Below, one piece after another: positions 20,042-31,552 of a DNA stretch of 64,000 nt; within the stretch, counting starts at the first letter, position 1, and the number at the start of each line of letters is the position of its first letter. Made by a program: the position numbers and the translations under genes. Under the pieces are notes generated by a model, which worked only from the letters and a program-made list of their open reading frames with translations, was not told the DNA's origin and did not search any database. This DNA comes from Arachis hypogaea (lineage: Eukaryota > Streptophyta > Magnoliopsida > Fabales > Fabaceae): NCBI RefSeq assembly GCF_003086295.3, contig NC_092051.1, positions 72,913,772-72,977,771 of the forward strand. The letters run 5' to 3'.

Positions 20042-22419
20042 TTATGCCAGGGCATTTTGGCCAGTTTTACTGACCTTTTCTTTACTGTTTTTAGGATAGT
20101 TTCATGCATTTTCTTAGGAAATAGGCTAGTTTTGGGTAGATATTCACTTACACCTTGATTCAAGCATACATTGTGCATTTTACATGATTTCATGAGGATT
20201 TTGCATGAGTTTAATGACAAATTGTATTCTGCATTACCCATGACTTGGACTAGAACTTTGATGCACTCTATTGCCTGATTTCAGGACCAAAGGAAGTAAG
20301 GAATGGGAGATAACTTGCAAAGTTAATGAGAAAAGTGACTGCCAATGACGCTCTCGAAGCCATCATTACCCACATTAAGAGTCACGTTAACTAAGTTAAC
20401 CTGAACTCTAATATGAAGAAGGGAATTTGAGCCAACGTTAGTGACACTTAACATTATCACTAACGTTGGCCAATGCTCACAAGTGGCCACGTTAGAGTCC
20501 ACGTTAACTTAGTTAACGTGGCCTCTAACGTTAAAAGGGGGAAAGGAAGCAAACGTTAGTGACATTCAACATTGTCACTAACATTAGCCTAAGTGCACAA
20601 TGCCATGTTAACTCTCACGTTAACTTGGTTAACGTGGAAGCTAACGTGAAGAGGCAAGAATGGTCGACAACGTTAGTGACACCCAACATTGTCACTAACG
20701 TTGGAAGCAACCACACAACCCCTAGGAGCCACGTTAACTTCCACGTTAACTTAGTTAACGTGGAGGCTAACGTGAGAGAAGAAGGTGATGGCCAATGTTA
20801 GTGACACTCAACATTGTCACTAACGTTGGAAGGAGCCACATAAGCCACTATGAGTCACGTTAACTCCCACGTTAACTTAGTTAACGTGGAAGCTAACGTG
20901 GATGAGGAATGATGAGCCAACATTAGTGACACTCAACATTGTCACTAACGTTGGGGATGGCTAAGCATGGCCACGTTATAAGCCACGTTAACCTAGTTAA
21001 CGTGGATTCTAACGTGAGACATGGGGGCACATTGGAACGTTAGTGACAATGTTGAATGTCACTAACGTTCTCGAAGGATGGTAAGCCCACGTTAAAGAGC
21101 CACGTTAACTAAGTTAACGTGGGCTCTAACGTAGGAGCAATGGGGGCTTTTCAACGTTATTGGGAAAGTTAAGTCCCAATAACGTGTGCGAAGGACCTAG
21201 AGGCAACGTTGGTGGCAACGTTTGTGCCACTAATGTAGAGGTTAACGTGGCTTTTACTTAGGAACATTAGTGAGAAAGTTGATTGTCACTAACGTTCTTG
21301 AACTCATATTTTCACTAAACGTTAACAACCCTAACGTCCTGAGCTAAAATCTCTGCCCACTTCACACTTTCTCTCTGCAAGTACAGCCAAGCCCAAATGA
21401 AGAAGAGAACTGCTTCAAACTCAAGATCCAAAGGCCCAAGACTTGAAGAACCAACTAGAAGATGAGAAGAGTAGTATATATAGGAGTAGCTTTGAATTAT
21501 TTTGGGAGAGTTGCTGGGAGTTGGAAAATAGCATAGAACTACTTCCTGTATTTTACTTTCTTGGCTCTTCTAGTTTTCATCATGTATTCTCCATCTTTGT
21601 TTTCATTTTCCAGAGCTTTGAACAACTAAACCCCTTTCATTGGGTTAGGGAGCTCTGTTGTAATTTGATGGATCAATACTAGTTTTCATTATTCTTCTTC
21701 TATCTTTTCTCTTGATTTTACTTGAAAGCTTTCGATCTTCATCCAATTGGGTAGTTATCTTGGAAAAGAAACTATTCATACTTGGATCTCTTCTGAACCT
21801 TGGAAGAGGAATGAAGAGATCAAGCTAGAAATGCTTTCTCATGCTGGACCAAATTGGGTTTGGATGGATATGTGACTATAATCCTCTCAATGCTTGATTT
21901 GGGAAATGCATGTGGTATAATCAGTGACCATACTTCATCTCTTCTCATGAGCAATTGACCAAGGAATTGGCTATTGATCAAGATTTGAGAGATTGAATTA
22001 CAAGAAATTGTAATTCAATCACTTAAGATTGCCAAGGAGATCAATGAGTGCATTGATTGAGGAAGAGATGTAAATGAGATTGATCTGGAGAATGCAACAT
22101 CTCCTAAGCCCAATGAACTCCCCATTTCTGATCTTACCCATTCTCTTTAATTTCTGTCATTTACATTTATGAGCAATTCCCCCATTCCCATTTAAGATTC
22201 TGCAATTTACTTTCTGTCATTTACTTTCCCGCATTTTACTTTCTGCAATTCACAACTCAATTTCTGATTCCCTCAACTAGAACATTCCTCTAATTAAAGT
22301 TGCTTGATCAATCAATCCTTGTGGGATTCGACCTCACTCTACTATGAGTTTTTACTTGACGACAAATTCGGTACACTTGCCAAAGGAAATTTGTTATGAG
22401 ACAAGTTTTCCGTGCATCA
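20042..22419 (+). repeat. 5' LTR of element D
   Basis: About 2378 bp, matched by 37154-38622 plus 49196-49287. The start reads TTATGCC here and TGATGCC in the 3' copy, so the terminal G was mutated. 20340-21310 is a dense block of long inverted repeats (see separate entry). A hairpin CTCA-8nt-TGAG (22333-22348) follows GACC near the end, and the LTR ends CATCA before AGTTTATGGCGCC. Confidence 0.88.
20340..21310 (+). repeat. Inverted-repeat block in D 5' LTR
   Basis: Two kinds of palindromic unit alternate: AACGTTAGTGACA-spacer-TGTCACTAACGTT (stem up to 13 bp) and CCACGTTAACT-spacer-AGTTAACGTGG, about seven of each with sequence drift. The block is duplicated in the 3' LTR at 37480-38415. Both strands read open over parts of it, which is a by-product of the repeat and not a gene. 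Confidence 0.85.
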
Positions 22420-22425
22420 AGTTTA

Positions 22426-22443
22426 TGGCGCCGTTGCCAGGGA
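22426..22443 (+). other. Primer binding site of element D (tRNA-Asp)
   Basis: TGGCGCCGTTGCCAGGGA, 6 nt after the LTR, one G-to-A change from perfect complementarity. Confidence 0.85.
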
Positions 22444-22700
22444 TTGATTGTGCATCAACAATGATTAGATTGGAGGATAACTAGATTGAGCATTTTATTT
22501 TTGTTTGATTTAAATTTCTGTTTGAGTTATTTACTTCCTGTTTTAGTTAATTTCTTCCCTTCCCCCTACTTTTTTTATGTTATTTACATTTTATCTCAAT
22601 AACCCACTAACTGTTTGATATATTGCATCACTCACACTAACAGAAATTCTGACAGATATACTTTCTGCACCTATTCTCTTTGCTTGTACTTGTTGGTTGT

Positions 22701-25511
22701 ATGACAGGGAGAAGAAGCGTGGCTTCAACTTCCTTTGATTCTGAACCTGAGAGAACCTTCCTTAGACTAAGGAGGGAGGCAGGAGACAAACGTGTAGTTG
22801 GTGCTGAAGAAGAGGAGAAACACTTTGAGGAATACTTTGAACCAAACATGGAAGAAAACATGGAAAACCATCATGAAGAAGAGGCTCACAACCATGGCGG
22901 AAGAGGTCGAGCAAATCATACTGGGGAGGACAGAAGAGTTTTAGGCTCTTATATCAATCCAAACCCAGGAAACTGTGGAAGTAGCATTCAAAAGCCAACC
23001 ATCCATGCCAACAATTTTGAACTGAAGCCACAGCTCATCACCCTTGTGCAGAACAACTGTTCGTTCGGAGGAAGTGTCCAAGAGGACCCAAATCAAAATT
23101 TAACCACCTTCCTGAGAATATGTGACACAGTGAAGTCTAATGGTGTTCATCCTAACACCTATAGACTGCTTTTATTTCCATTCTCACTCAGGGATAAGGC
23201 AGCCATGTGGCTGGAATCTTTCCCAAGGGAAAGCTTGACAACTTGGGAAGACATGGTGAACAAGTTCTTAGCAAGATTTTACCCTCCTCAAAGAATCAAT
23301 AGGCTGAGAGCTGAGGTCCAAACCTTCAGGCAACAAGATGGTGAGACTCTATATGAAGCATGGGAGAGGTTTAAAGACCTAACAAGGAGGTGTCTACCTG
23401 ACATGTTCAACGAATGGGTGCAGCTGCACATTTTCTATGAAGGGCTCTCTTACGAGTCAAAGAAGGCCGTAGACCATTCATCCGGAGGATCTTTGAACAA
23501 GAAGAAAACCATTGAGGAGGCTATAGATGTCATTGAAACATTAGCAGAGAACGACTACTTCTATGCTTCCGAAAGAGGGAACACAAGAGGAGTAATGGAG
23601 CTAAACAATGTAGATGCTCTGTTGGCCCAAAACAAGCTCATTACCCAACAGCTGGCTGACCTCACCAAGAAGATGGAGAGGAACCAAGTGGCAGTAATCT
23701 CCACTTCATCAACAACCCAAGAAGGAGTGAATGAAGAAGCAGAGAGTAGTCAGGAGCAAGCCAACTACATTGGGAATTCACCTAGGTAGAACCATGATCC
23801 TTACTCCAAGAATTACAACCCTGGATGGAAGAATCACCCAAACTTTGGGTGGGGAAATCAACAAGACCAAAGCCTGGATCAAAGACGCCTAAATCCAAAC
23901 AATTTCACATCTAGACCATATCAACATCCCAATAACAACACCTCTCCACATTCATATCAAGGCCAGAACAACCCTCCTCAGCCTGACTTATCATCACTTG
24001 ATGAAAGAATCTCAAGGATTGAAAATCTACTTGAAGGCATATGCAAGGATATCCAAGACAACAAGGTGTTCAAGGAGGAAGTGCGAGCCAGTTTCAAGAA
24101 CCAGGGAGACACAACCAAGAGGTTGGAATCTCAAGTAGGATATCTCTCTGAGCAAATTCCCAAACCCACAGATGGATTCCCAAGTGACACAGAGAAGAAT
24201 CCGAGAGGTGAAACAACAAAAGTAAGATAGGAAGATTGCAAGATGGTCACTATAAGTGATAAGGAGATTGAGGACAAGCCAAGTAAGCTGTCAGAACAAC
24301 CTGAAGATACCTTAGTAGAAGAGGTGGAAAAAGATTGCCAAGAACCAGAAATCTCAAAACAGGAGCTGTTGAGACTCTATGCACCTTTTCCCCAATTGCT
24401 CAATGGTGCTGTGGAGAAGAGAATATACTCAAGATTTCTTGACTTGTTTGCATCTTTGCATGTGAACATACCATTCATCAAGACTATCCAACAAATGCCT
24501 GCATATATCAAGTATATGAAGGAGCTGCTTCCTAGGAAAAGCTCACTCAAGGGAGGCCAGACTATAGTGATGAACAAGGGATGCAGTGCCCTCATTCAAC
24601 CATAGTTGCCTACGAAAAGAAAAGATCCAGGGAGTTTTCATGTCCCCTGTGCCATAGGAGAAACAATGTTTGATAGAGCACTCTGCGATTTGGGAGCAAG
24701 CATCAACTTAATGCCCTTAGCTCTGGTGAAGAGACTGCAGATCAATGAGATATTGCCCACAGATGTGATCATCAGGCTGGCTGACAAAACTCAAAAACAA
24801 GCAATAGGGGTGGTGGAAAATGTGTTGTTAAAGGTTGGGAAATACTACCTCCCAACAGACTTTGTCATCTTGGACATGGAAGAGAGTCACACTCACCCAA
24901 TCATATTGGGAAGACCATTTCTAGCTACAGCCAGAGCACTCATAGATGTGGAGCGAGGGGAGCTAATATTGAGGATCCATGATGAACAACTCAGCTTCAA
25001 TGTCTTCAAACTCTCCCAAGAAGCTGACCAAGAAAATAAAGAACCAAGCAATGATCATAATGAGAAGCTGGCAGAGGAAACAAGCACTGAGGCACCACCA
25101 ATGCATCCGAAAACCCCACTGAATGATGAACAAGGCAAACAGCAATCGTCACAGCTCAAGGAGAAGCTGGAGGAACCTAAACCACTAGAGGCATGTGAAG
25201 ACAACAACAAAATTCACTTAGAAGAAGAAGTCGCCAAGAGCAGGGAAGCATCAAAAGAGACAAAGAAGAAGGTACCAAGGGGGTGGAGGAACAAGAAGAT
25301 CCCTATGGAAGATTTCTCTCCAGGAGATAAAGTGATCTCAGCTTACTTCCCAGATATCCCCCCTAATCTCCCGACTGTACCATCTCAGTTACCTAAGGTT
25401 TTCACTATTAATAGAGTCCTCTCCTTGGAACATGTGGAGATCATTGATACAACCAATGGATATAAGTCCAAGGCAAGAGGGGAGGACTTGAAGCATTATC
25501 AACCTCCCTGA
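22701..25511 (+). pseudogene. gag-protease-integrase-tail polyprotein of element D
   Basis: A single frame of 937 codons, interrupted only by TAG at 23787-23789, 24228-24230 and 24603-24605. The chosen start is MTGRRSVAS (22701), which aligns with Gag starts in A and E; an in-frame ATG also lies at 22680. The Gag core (PF03732 type) includes NNFELKPQLITLVQNN, FPFSLRDKAAMWLESFP and NKFLARFYPPQ; no CCHC zinc knuckle is visible. The protease has CDLGASINLMP (about 24690) and IILGRPFLATARALID. After an acidic linker the C-terminus reads RGWRNKKIP ... FTINRVLSLEHVEI ... ARGEDLKHYQPP, spaced like the C-terminal domain of A's integrase. RT, RNase H and the integrase core are absent with no sign of a recent deletion, because E has the same plan. 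Confidence 0.87.
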
Positions 25512-25522
25512 TGAAGGAGAAA

Positions 25523-25570
25523 CGTCAAGCTAGTGACGCTAAAGAAGCGCTTCATGGGAGGCAACCCATG
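25523..25570 (+). promoter_or_regulatory. Two-hairpin cassette (element D)
   Basis: Hairpin 1 CGTCA-AGCTAG-TGACG (25523-25538) and hairpin 2 CATGGG-AGGCAA-CCCATG (25553-25570), starting 11 nt after the polyprotein stop. Same layout as in A, E, G and H. Confidence 0.7.
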
Positions 25571-26393
25571 TTTTATTAGCTTTTACTAATAAATAAGTCA
25601 ATATTCATAAATTCCAACCCAAACTTGGCGACGTTCTTATATTGCAGTATATATAGTTAAGAACAAGTTTGGTGTTCAAAGCGTACCAAGAAAGCATGAA
25701 TGCAACAGAGAGCATGCTAGTCTTGGAGCTTTGAACAGAACTTTTCATCACAGTGCTTCAAATTAAGTTTGGTGTCACCCCATGGTGCCACCAAAATGCA
25801 TATAAGGATACACAGTTAGTTAGTTAGTTGGAGTTCATGAATAAACAATCTAATCTTTTCTTTTCTTTATTAAGTATAGCCATAAAGGCTAAATTGTCTT
25901 TTTGATATTATGTCTTACTTTTCTTATTTTATCTTTATAGGAAAAGAAAAGAAGCATTAAAAGGGATGGATTGGACAACTAAACAAAGAAGGATCGGACA
26001 CCACAAAAGGAGGGGCTACACACTTGTTCTAAAAAGGGAATACATTGGAAAATGTTGCCATGCAACATTGGAAAAATGGGACCCCTAAAAGACCGAGCAA
26101 TCTCCATCATAAAGTGATGATCCTTGTCTTTTGTCCATGCATAACCCCAACCGTCCATCAAGTAACCACTCCATCAATCCACACCCTCCACTCTCTCACA
26201 ACGTCCCTATATATGACCCTTGTTCCGTACCCACCTTCATGGTCATCACCCACTCTTCACAACTCTTCATTTCGGTACAAGAAACTCCTTACTCCATTAC
26301 AAATATTTCCCCCTCACTCTCTTCATTGCAATAAAACCCTAAACAACCAAAAGTCTCCACAACTTTACCACCTTCACATATTAACTATCATTC
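25571..26393 (+). other. Spacer of element D before accessory ORF
   Basis: No gene supported. Two internal copies of the tract word occur: AAGTTTGGTGTTC at 25665-25677, directly after a 7-bp stem GTTCTTA...TAAGAAC (25633-25664), and AAGTTTGGTGTCA near 25764. A C/T-rich stretch precedes the accessory ORF start. Confidence 0.5.
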
Positions 26394-26860
26394 ATGGTGT
26401 CTTCGAGTTCTAAAAGAAGGAAGGGAAAGGAACCCATGGAGCAGCACCCGTATGACGAAAAGAGATTTAGAAGCTTGCATCATGCATTGCAATACGAGTG
26501 GATGGTTGACAAGGAAATCATTTACGAGCTGGGATTTCAAGTGAAGAAAACTGAGTGCCCTGAAATCACAGAGAAGGTAGAAAAGAGAAGATGGGAGCTC
26601 CTCAGTGACCCTGTCACTAAGGTGAATGCAAATCTCATAAGAGAATTTTATGCAAATGCGGTCCGATATGATAAGAAAGATGAGTCATATACAAGCTTTG
26701 TGAGAGGAAAGATAGTGGAATTTGGTCCCATGAGTGTCATGAGGGCACTGAAGCTACGGTCTATACAGTTTGAAGAAGAAAGTTATCACTCAAGATTGGA
26801 CAACCCCAATTATGACCACATTTTGCGAGACATTTGTGTATCCGGAGCTGACTGGGAAAG
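26394..26860 (+). pseudogene. Accessory ORF of element D, 5' part (split by H)
   Basis: Opens with MVSSSSKRRKGKEPM, a basic N-terminus like A (MATKKGKEK) and E (MASSSRTKRRKGK). It continues FRSLHHALQYEWM, NANLIREFYANAVRYD, SYTSFVRGKIVEFG and YDHILRDICVSG, the first half of the putative plant transposon protein-like domain. Element H is inserted at codon 156 or so with target duplication GAAAG (26856-26860, 34974-34978). The open frame that runs on to 26978 is fortuitous reading into the H LTR. The frame is kept when H and one duplication are ignored, continuing at 34979. Confidence 0.85.
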
Positions 26861-28567
26861 TGATAAACCTCGATTTTGTGGTTTATCTTGTGCTTATTTT
26901 GGGGGATTTTATCAACTTTTCTCACATTTATTCAATGAAATAGCATGGTTTTGCAATTCTCCCTTGATTTGTGCTTAAATGTGAAAACATGCTTTTTAGG
27001 CCCTAAAATTGATGATTTTAATTCACTTTAATTCCATTTGATGCCTTGATATGTTTGTTGAGTAATTTCAGGTTCATAAGGCAAGTATCGGATGGAAAAA
27101 GTGAGGAAAAAAGCATGTAAAGTGGGAGAACTCATGAAGAAATGAAGGAACCGTAAAGCTGTCAAGCCTGACCTCTTCGCTCTCAAACGACCATAACTTG
27201 AGCTACAGAGGTTCAAATGAGGCGGTTCCATTTGCGTTGGAAAGCTAACATCCGGGGCTTCAAAATGATATAAATTTTGCCATATGTTGCTTTGCGTTCA
27301 GGGGCACGCGCCGATGCTATCTGTGGCCCACTTTTATGAAATCGCCCCCAGCGATTTTGCAGCTCATTTTGGGCCCAATCCAACCCATTTCTGATGCTAT
27401 TGAACCCAAGGATTGAAGGGGGAATGAAACCAAGTAGTCATAGTTTAGTTTTCATCATGTTTTAGGGTAGAATTCTAGAGAGAGAAGCTCTCTCTTCTCT
27501 CTAGAATTTAGGGTAGTTTAGGTTTAATTTTCTTGAAACTCACTTTTAATTCTTGTTTTGATTTAGTTTTTCCTTTTAATTTCTTGTTGTTACATCTCTA
27601 CTCTTCTAGTTTTTACTTGTTCATTTCTTTTATTTTGTTGCTTTTATGTTCATGAACCTTGTTGGATCTTAATTTTCCTTTAATGCAATTTAATGTTTGA
27701 TGTTTCTTTATTGTTGGTTTGAGTTGTTGATCTTGTTTCCTTGCAATTTGTAGTTGGTAGATTTATATTTCTTGCACATTTTACTATGCTTTCCATGTAT
27801 GCCTTCCAAGTGTTTGATAGAATGCTTGGAAGGATGTTAGAGTAGATTTTGAGCATTCTTGGCTTGGAAAGAGTGATTGGGTAATCTTGAGTCATGAAAA
27901 CCCAACTTATGTTGGTGATCTAGAGTTGTTAGCTAGTATTGTTTCCATTGATGCTAACCTTTTGCTAATTAAATTAGTGAGTTGATTAGGACTTTTGGAA
28001 TATTGTTTCCATTGACGCTAATCTTTTGCTATTTTAATTAGTAAGTTGGTTAGGACTTTTGGATTGAGATTAGCTAGTCTCGTTAGACTTTCTCCCTATT
28101 TGTTGGAGTTGACGTAATGAGATAAATTCTTGTTTATATTTGTGATATGATTAATTAGTCTTGTTTGACATTCTCCCGATGTGTGAGTTAACTAAATAAG
28201 ATGAATTAATCATGCATGACTAGGATAGAAAGCCTATGATCTCAATCCATTGCCATGAATGTCTCTCTTTATTACTTGCTTTCTTTAATTACTTGCTCAA
28301 TTTACTTTTCTTGTCTTTTTATTTTATTGTCCCTCTAATCAACCAAAACCCCCCTTACCCCACTTCATAGCCAATAATTGATCACTTCATTGTAACTCTT
28401 CGTGAGACGACCCAGAGCCCAAATACTCCGGTTAATTTTCATTTAGGGTTTGTTACTTGTGACAACCTAAATTTTTTGCATGAAAGGATTATTAATTGGT
28501 TTGGAAACTATACTTTACAACAATACTTCATTAATTAAATTCCAAACCGTCAAGAGTTCGTTCATCA
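26861..28567 (+). repeat. 5' LTR of element H
   Basis: 1707 bp. A palindromic TCTAGAGAGAGAAGCTCTCTCTTCTCTCTAG-type stretch lies near 27473-27507. A hairpin of the CCGGAG/CTCCGG type (one mismatch here) lies at 28412-28431 after GACGAC. Confidence 0.93.
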
Positions 28568-28570
28568 AAA

Positions 28571-28588
28571 TGGCGCCGTTGCCGGGGA
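28571..28588 (+). other. Primer binding site of element H (tRNA-Asp)
   Basis: TGGCGCCGTTGCCGGGGA, a perfect tRNA-Asp complement, 3 nt after the LTR. Confidence 0.9.
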
Positions 28589-28715
28589 GTTGCAATGGTG
28601 TTATGTTATTGGCTATTGTATATATGTTAATATGCTTCTTTGCTAGTTTTTGCTTGTTTTAGGAGTTAGTTTTTATTAGTTCTTATTAGTATTTGTTTTA
28701 TTTTCTCTTGCTACT

Positions 28716-30278
28716 ATGAATTCTCATCACTTTGGCTATGAGTTTGGTTCAAATTATGTTGTAGGAAATGGGAGCTACAATGAGGATGTGCATCAAGGAT
28801 GGAATAATCAAAGATGGAAAGAGCCTCAAGGGATTGATCTACCTTCTTGGCAACAACAACCTCCGGATTCTTATGGGTATAACTCTCATCCTAATGCATA
28901 TCAATCTAATGGATGTGGTGACCCTTATTGTGATTGTCAACAACCACCACCACATGCCTATGAACCACCCCCTCAACATGACTTTGAACCACCTTACTCA
29001 CAAGCCCCATACCACCAAACACATCCATATGATCCCAACCCATATCCACCATACCAACCACCTTATGAGCCATATGAACCATACATGGAACCACCACCAT
29101 TCCAACACAATTACTCTCAAGAACCACCTCAATATACACCACCTCCATACCTTTACCAAGATGAACCAACTTCCGATTATGAACCTTTCCTCCCAAACAA
29201 TGAACCTTCTCTCCCATCATCACCTCCCGATGAAGCCTCCACGCATGAATTGAGAGATCTTGAATCTCATATCCTAAGGCGACAAGAGGAGGATGAAAAG
29301 AAGTTTAAGGAGCTAGGAGCCAAGATGGCTATCCTAGTGTAAGCCATTAGCAATATGGCCTCCTCCCAACTAAGCAATCAAGGAACTCCCATTGACGAAT
29401 GTGGAGAAGCAACCAAGAAGCATAGTGAGGGAGTGAGTTTAGAGCTTCAAGGTGAAGAAGAGAAGTTGAAACAAGGATTGCCACAAGGGGAGAAAGTTGA
29501 GATAATTGAGCCGAAAGAAGTGGTTGAAGTCTTTGAAGAGGTTGACCAAGAGATGGATTCAATCATTGAGGAATTCCTATGTACAATTGAATCCTCTCCC
29601 ATTGGGCTTGACATGGAGATCAAAGAAGAAGATGCACAACCTCTCATGCCCTTGGTGAGTAATGAAGAAGAAATTGAATTGGAAGCAAACCACCAAGAGG
29701 AAGAGGTTGAAGTTAAGGAAAATTGTAAAGAGGTGGAGATAGTCAAAGAAGAGCACAAGGGAATGGAACTTACAAGACCATTGGAGATGTCCCTTCCTAA
29801 GTCACCATCCAACATAACATTCAAGTGGGTAAAATCCTTATCTCTAATCTTCACTTTCTCACTTGAATATGGTTTGATTGAAAATGATGGTCAACTTAGA
29901 GCTCTTTGTGGAGTTAAGAGTAAGAGAGAGTTGTGTAGTGGTTGGAAACATTACTCTAAGTTCATAATGGTTGCATGCTCAAAGTTGAATAGCAATGGTT
30001 GGTGTAGAACCAAATTTCATGGGTCTAGGAAGTTGTTTGGAGGCTTCTTTGAGAATTCCAAGGCTAAACCACCCAATTGGAGCTATGATGATCAACTTGA
30101 AGATGGGTGCAAAAATAAGATTTGGGATCCGGGAATATATGAGGATCAATTTTGGGAGCTCATATTTTGGGGAGAATCTCACCCAAGCTTGGTGGAAATG
30201 GTTGGAAATTCTGACAACCAATTGAGGAGCAAGCATTCTTGGAGGATCAAGGATGAATACAAGCATAAGCCACCATGA
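28716..30278 (+). pseudogene. Unrecognised protein of element H (Pro/Tyr-rich N-terminus, conserved C-terminal domain)
   Basis: One frame of 521 codons from MNSHHFGYEFG to KHKPP, interrupted only by TAA at 29340-29342. Residues 1-180 are rich in Pro, Tyr, Gln and His with PYEPPP-like repeats; residues about 180-365 are acidic and charged with coiled-coil character (ELRDLESHILRRQEED, EEVEVKENCKEVEIVKEEHK). From residue 368 a folded-looking domain begins: FKWVKSLSLIFTFSLEYGL, DGQLRALCGVKSKR, KFIMVACSKLNSNGW, GSRKLFGG, KIWDPGIYEDQFW, ending SWRIKDEYKHKPP. Element G encodes the same domain (56481-56972). I do not recognise the family. It occupies the place of gag-pol, so it could be a highly diverged Gag or an unrelated captured gene; no zinc knuckle or DLGA motif is seen. 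Confidence 0.75.
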
Positions 30279-30295
30279 TAAGGAGCCTCCCAAAT

Positions 30296-30345
30296 GTCCA
30301 ACTTAAGAACTTAAACTAAAAGTGCTAGGTGGGAGACACCCCACC
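30296..30345 (+). promoter_or_regulatory. Two-hairpin cassette (element H)
   Basis: Hairpin 1 GTCC-AACTTAA-GAAC (30296-30310, one mismatch) and hairpin 2 GGTGGG-AGACAC-CCCACC (30328-30345), 17 nt after the ORF stop. Confidence 0.65.
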
Positions 30346-31547
30346 ATGGTAAACTCTTTCCACTCTCTTTTAGATTTGGTCAATAAGTGATTGGAGTTGC
30401 CATTGTAGGTCGTTTTTCTTATTTTATATACTCTTATGCATTTTGCTTTTATTGATAGGTTGTTTGTTACATTCATGCTTTGATTAGAATAGTTGTTGTT
30501 AGGTTACATTTTGCTTGTAGTATAAGTTTTGTTTCTAGTGTATTTGAAAATTTTTCAAAAAACCAAAAAGATTTGTTGTTAAATTTGATTTTTGATTGCT
30601 TTAGAATGTTTATAGATTAGGAGAGTATTAAATTCTGTTTTTGTGCTTCTTTGAAAAAAAAAAACGGGAATCGGCGACCAAGCGCGCAGTGCGCGCGCGC
30701 GGGGGTGGTGCATATCACATTCCTGGTACAAAAACCAGAGAGTTGTGCCTACTTTATGCCTACTTTGTGCCAGGCGATCCGCGCCCAAGCACGCATGGCG
30801 CGCGCGCGCGGATTGTACCTGCTACATCCGTGCATAAGCATGCATGGCGTATATGCACCGATTTGCACCCTGTTTTTCTCCTTTCTCCTTTCTCCTTCTT
30901 TCTTCTTTCCTTCTTCTTTCTTTCTATTTTTTTTTCTTTCTTCTTCCTCTCTTGGAAAATTTTTTTTCTTTCTTTTAAAAATATAAAAATAATAATAATA
31001 ATAATAATAAAAATTATTAAAAAAATAAAAAAAATAAAAAAATATTTTCTTCCATTTTCTTTTATTGCATTTCCTTGTTTTCATTCATTGAATTTTAATT
31101 TTATTTTTTTGTAACTTGTTTTTCCTTTTATTTTCTAAGTTTCTTATTTTAATAATGTTGTTGAATTCTCTTACTCAATTGTTGAGAAATTCTTGGTTAA
31201 TATTGGTGCTTCTAGACTTGTTTGATATTGATGGTAATGAAATTTCTAATTCAATGCTTAACCTTTGATGATCCTTATATCCTTTGTGCATTGATATGAG
31301 CTTACATATCTTTCATGACTCACTCTTTCTATTTGAACTTGATGCTTTTGAATGCTCTTCATGTTCTGACTTTTCTTTTGCATCAAGTATTAGTTAATAT
31401 GCCTTAGCTTATATTGTTTTCTCACTCACATGTTGTAGCTACCAAGTAGTGAGAACCCTACTCTTATTTGGCATTAGCCCCCGCCTATGTTCTAATTGCT
31501 TTGCTATCTTTGTTGTAGGCTTAATTCTCTTTCTTTTTCCTTCCTTT
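30346..31547 (+). other. Spacer of element H
   Basis: No gene. Includes a GCGC-rich block (30663-30860), a C/T-rich tract (30875-30970) and an AATAAT microsatellite (30986-31030). Confidence 0.55.
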
Positions 31548-31552
31548 TAGGT

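Noticed and set aside
20559..20801. Repeat-encoded frame in the D LTR
   Set aside because: Simply reads through the AACGTTAGTGACA palindromes; mirrored in the other LTR.
20340..21310. CRISPR-like alternation of repeats and spacers
   Set aside because: Repeats are palindromic and diverged, spacing is irregular, and the context is a plant LTR.
26861..26978. Continuation of D's accessory ORF to 26978
   Set aside because: Those codons lie in the LTR of H; the true continuation starts at 34979.
30641..31114. Open frames of about 110-157 codons in H spacer
   Set aside because: Low-complexity C/T-rich and AAT-repeat sequence without homology or start context.
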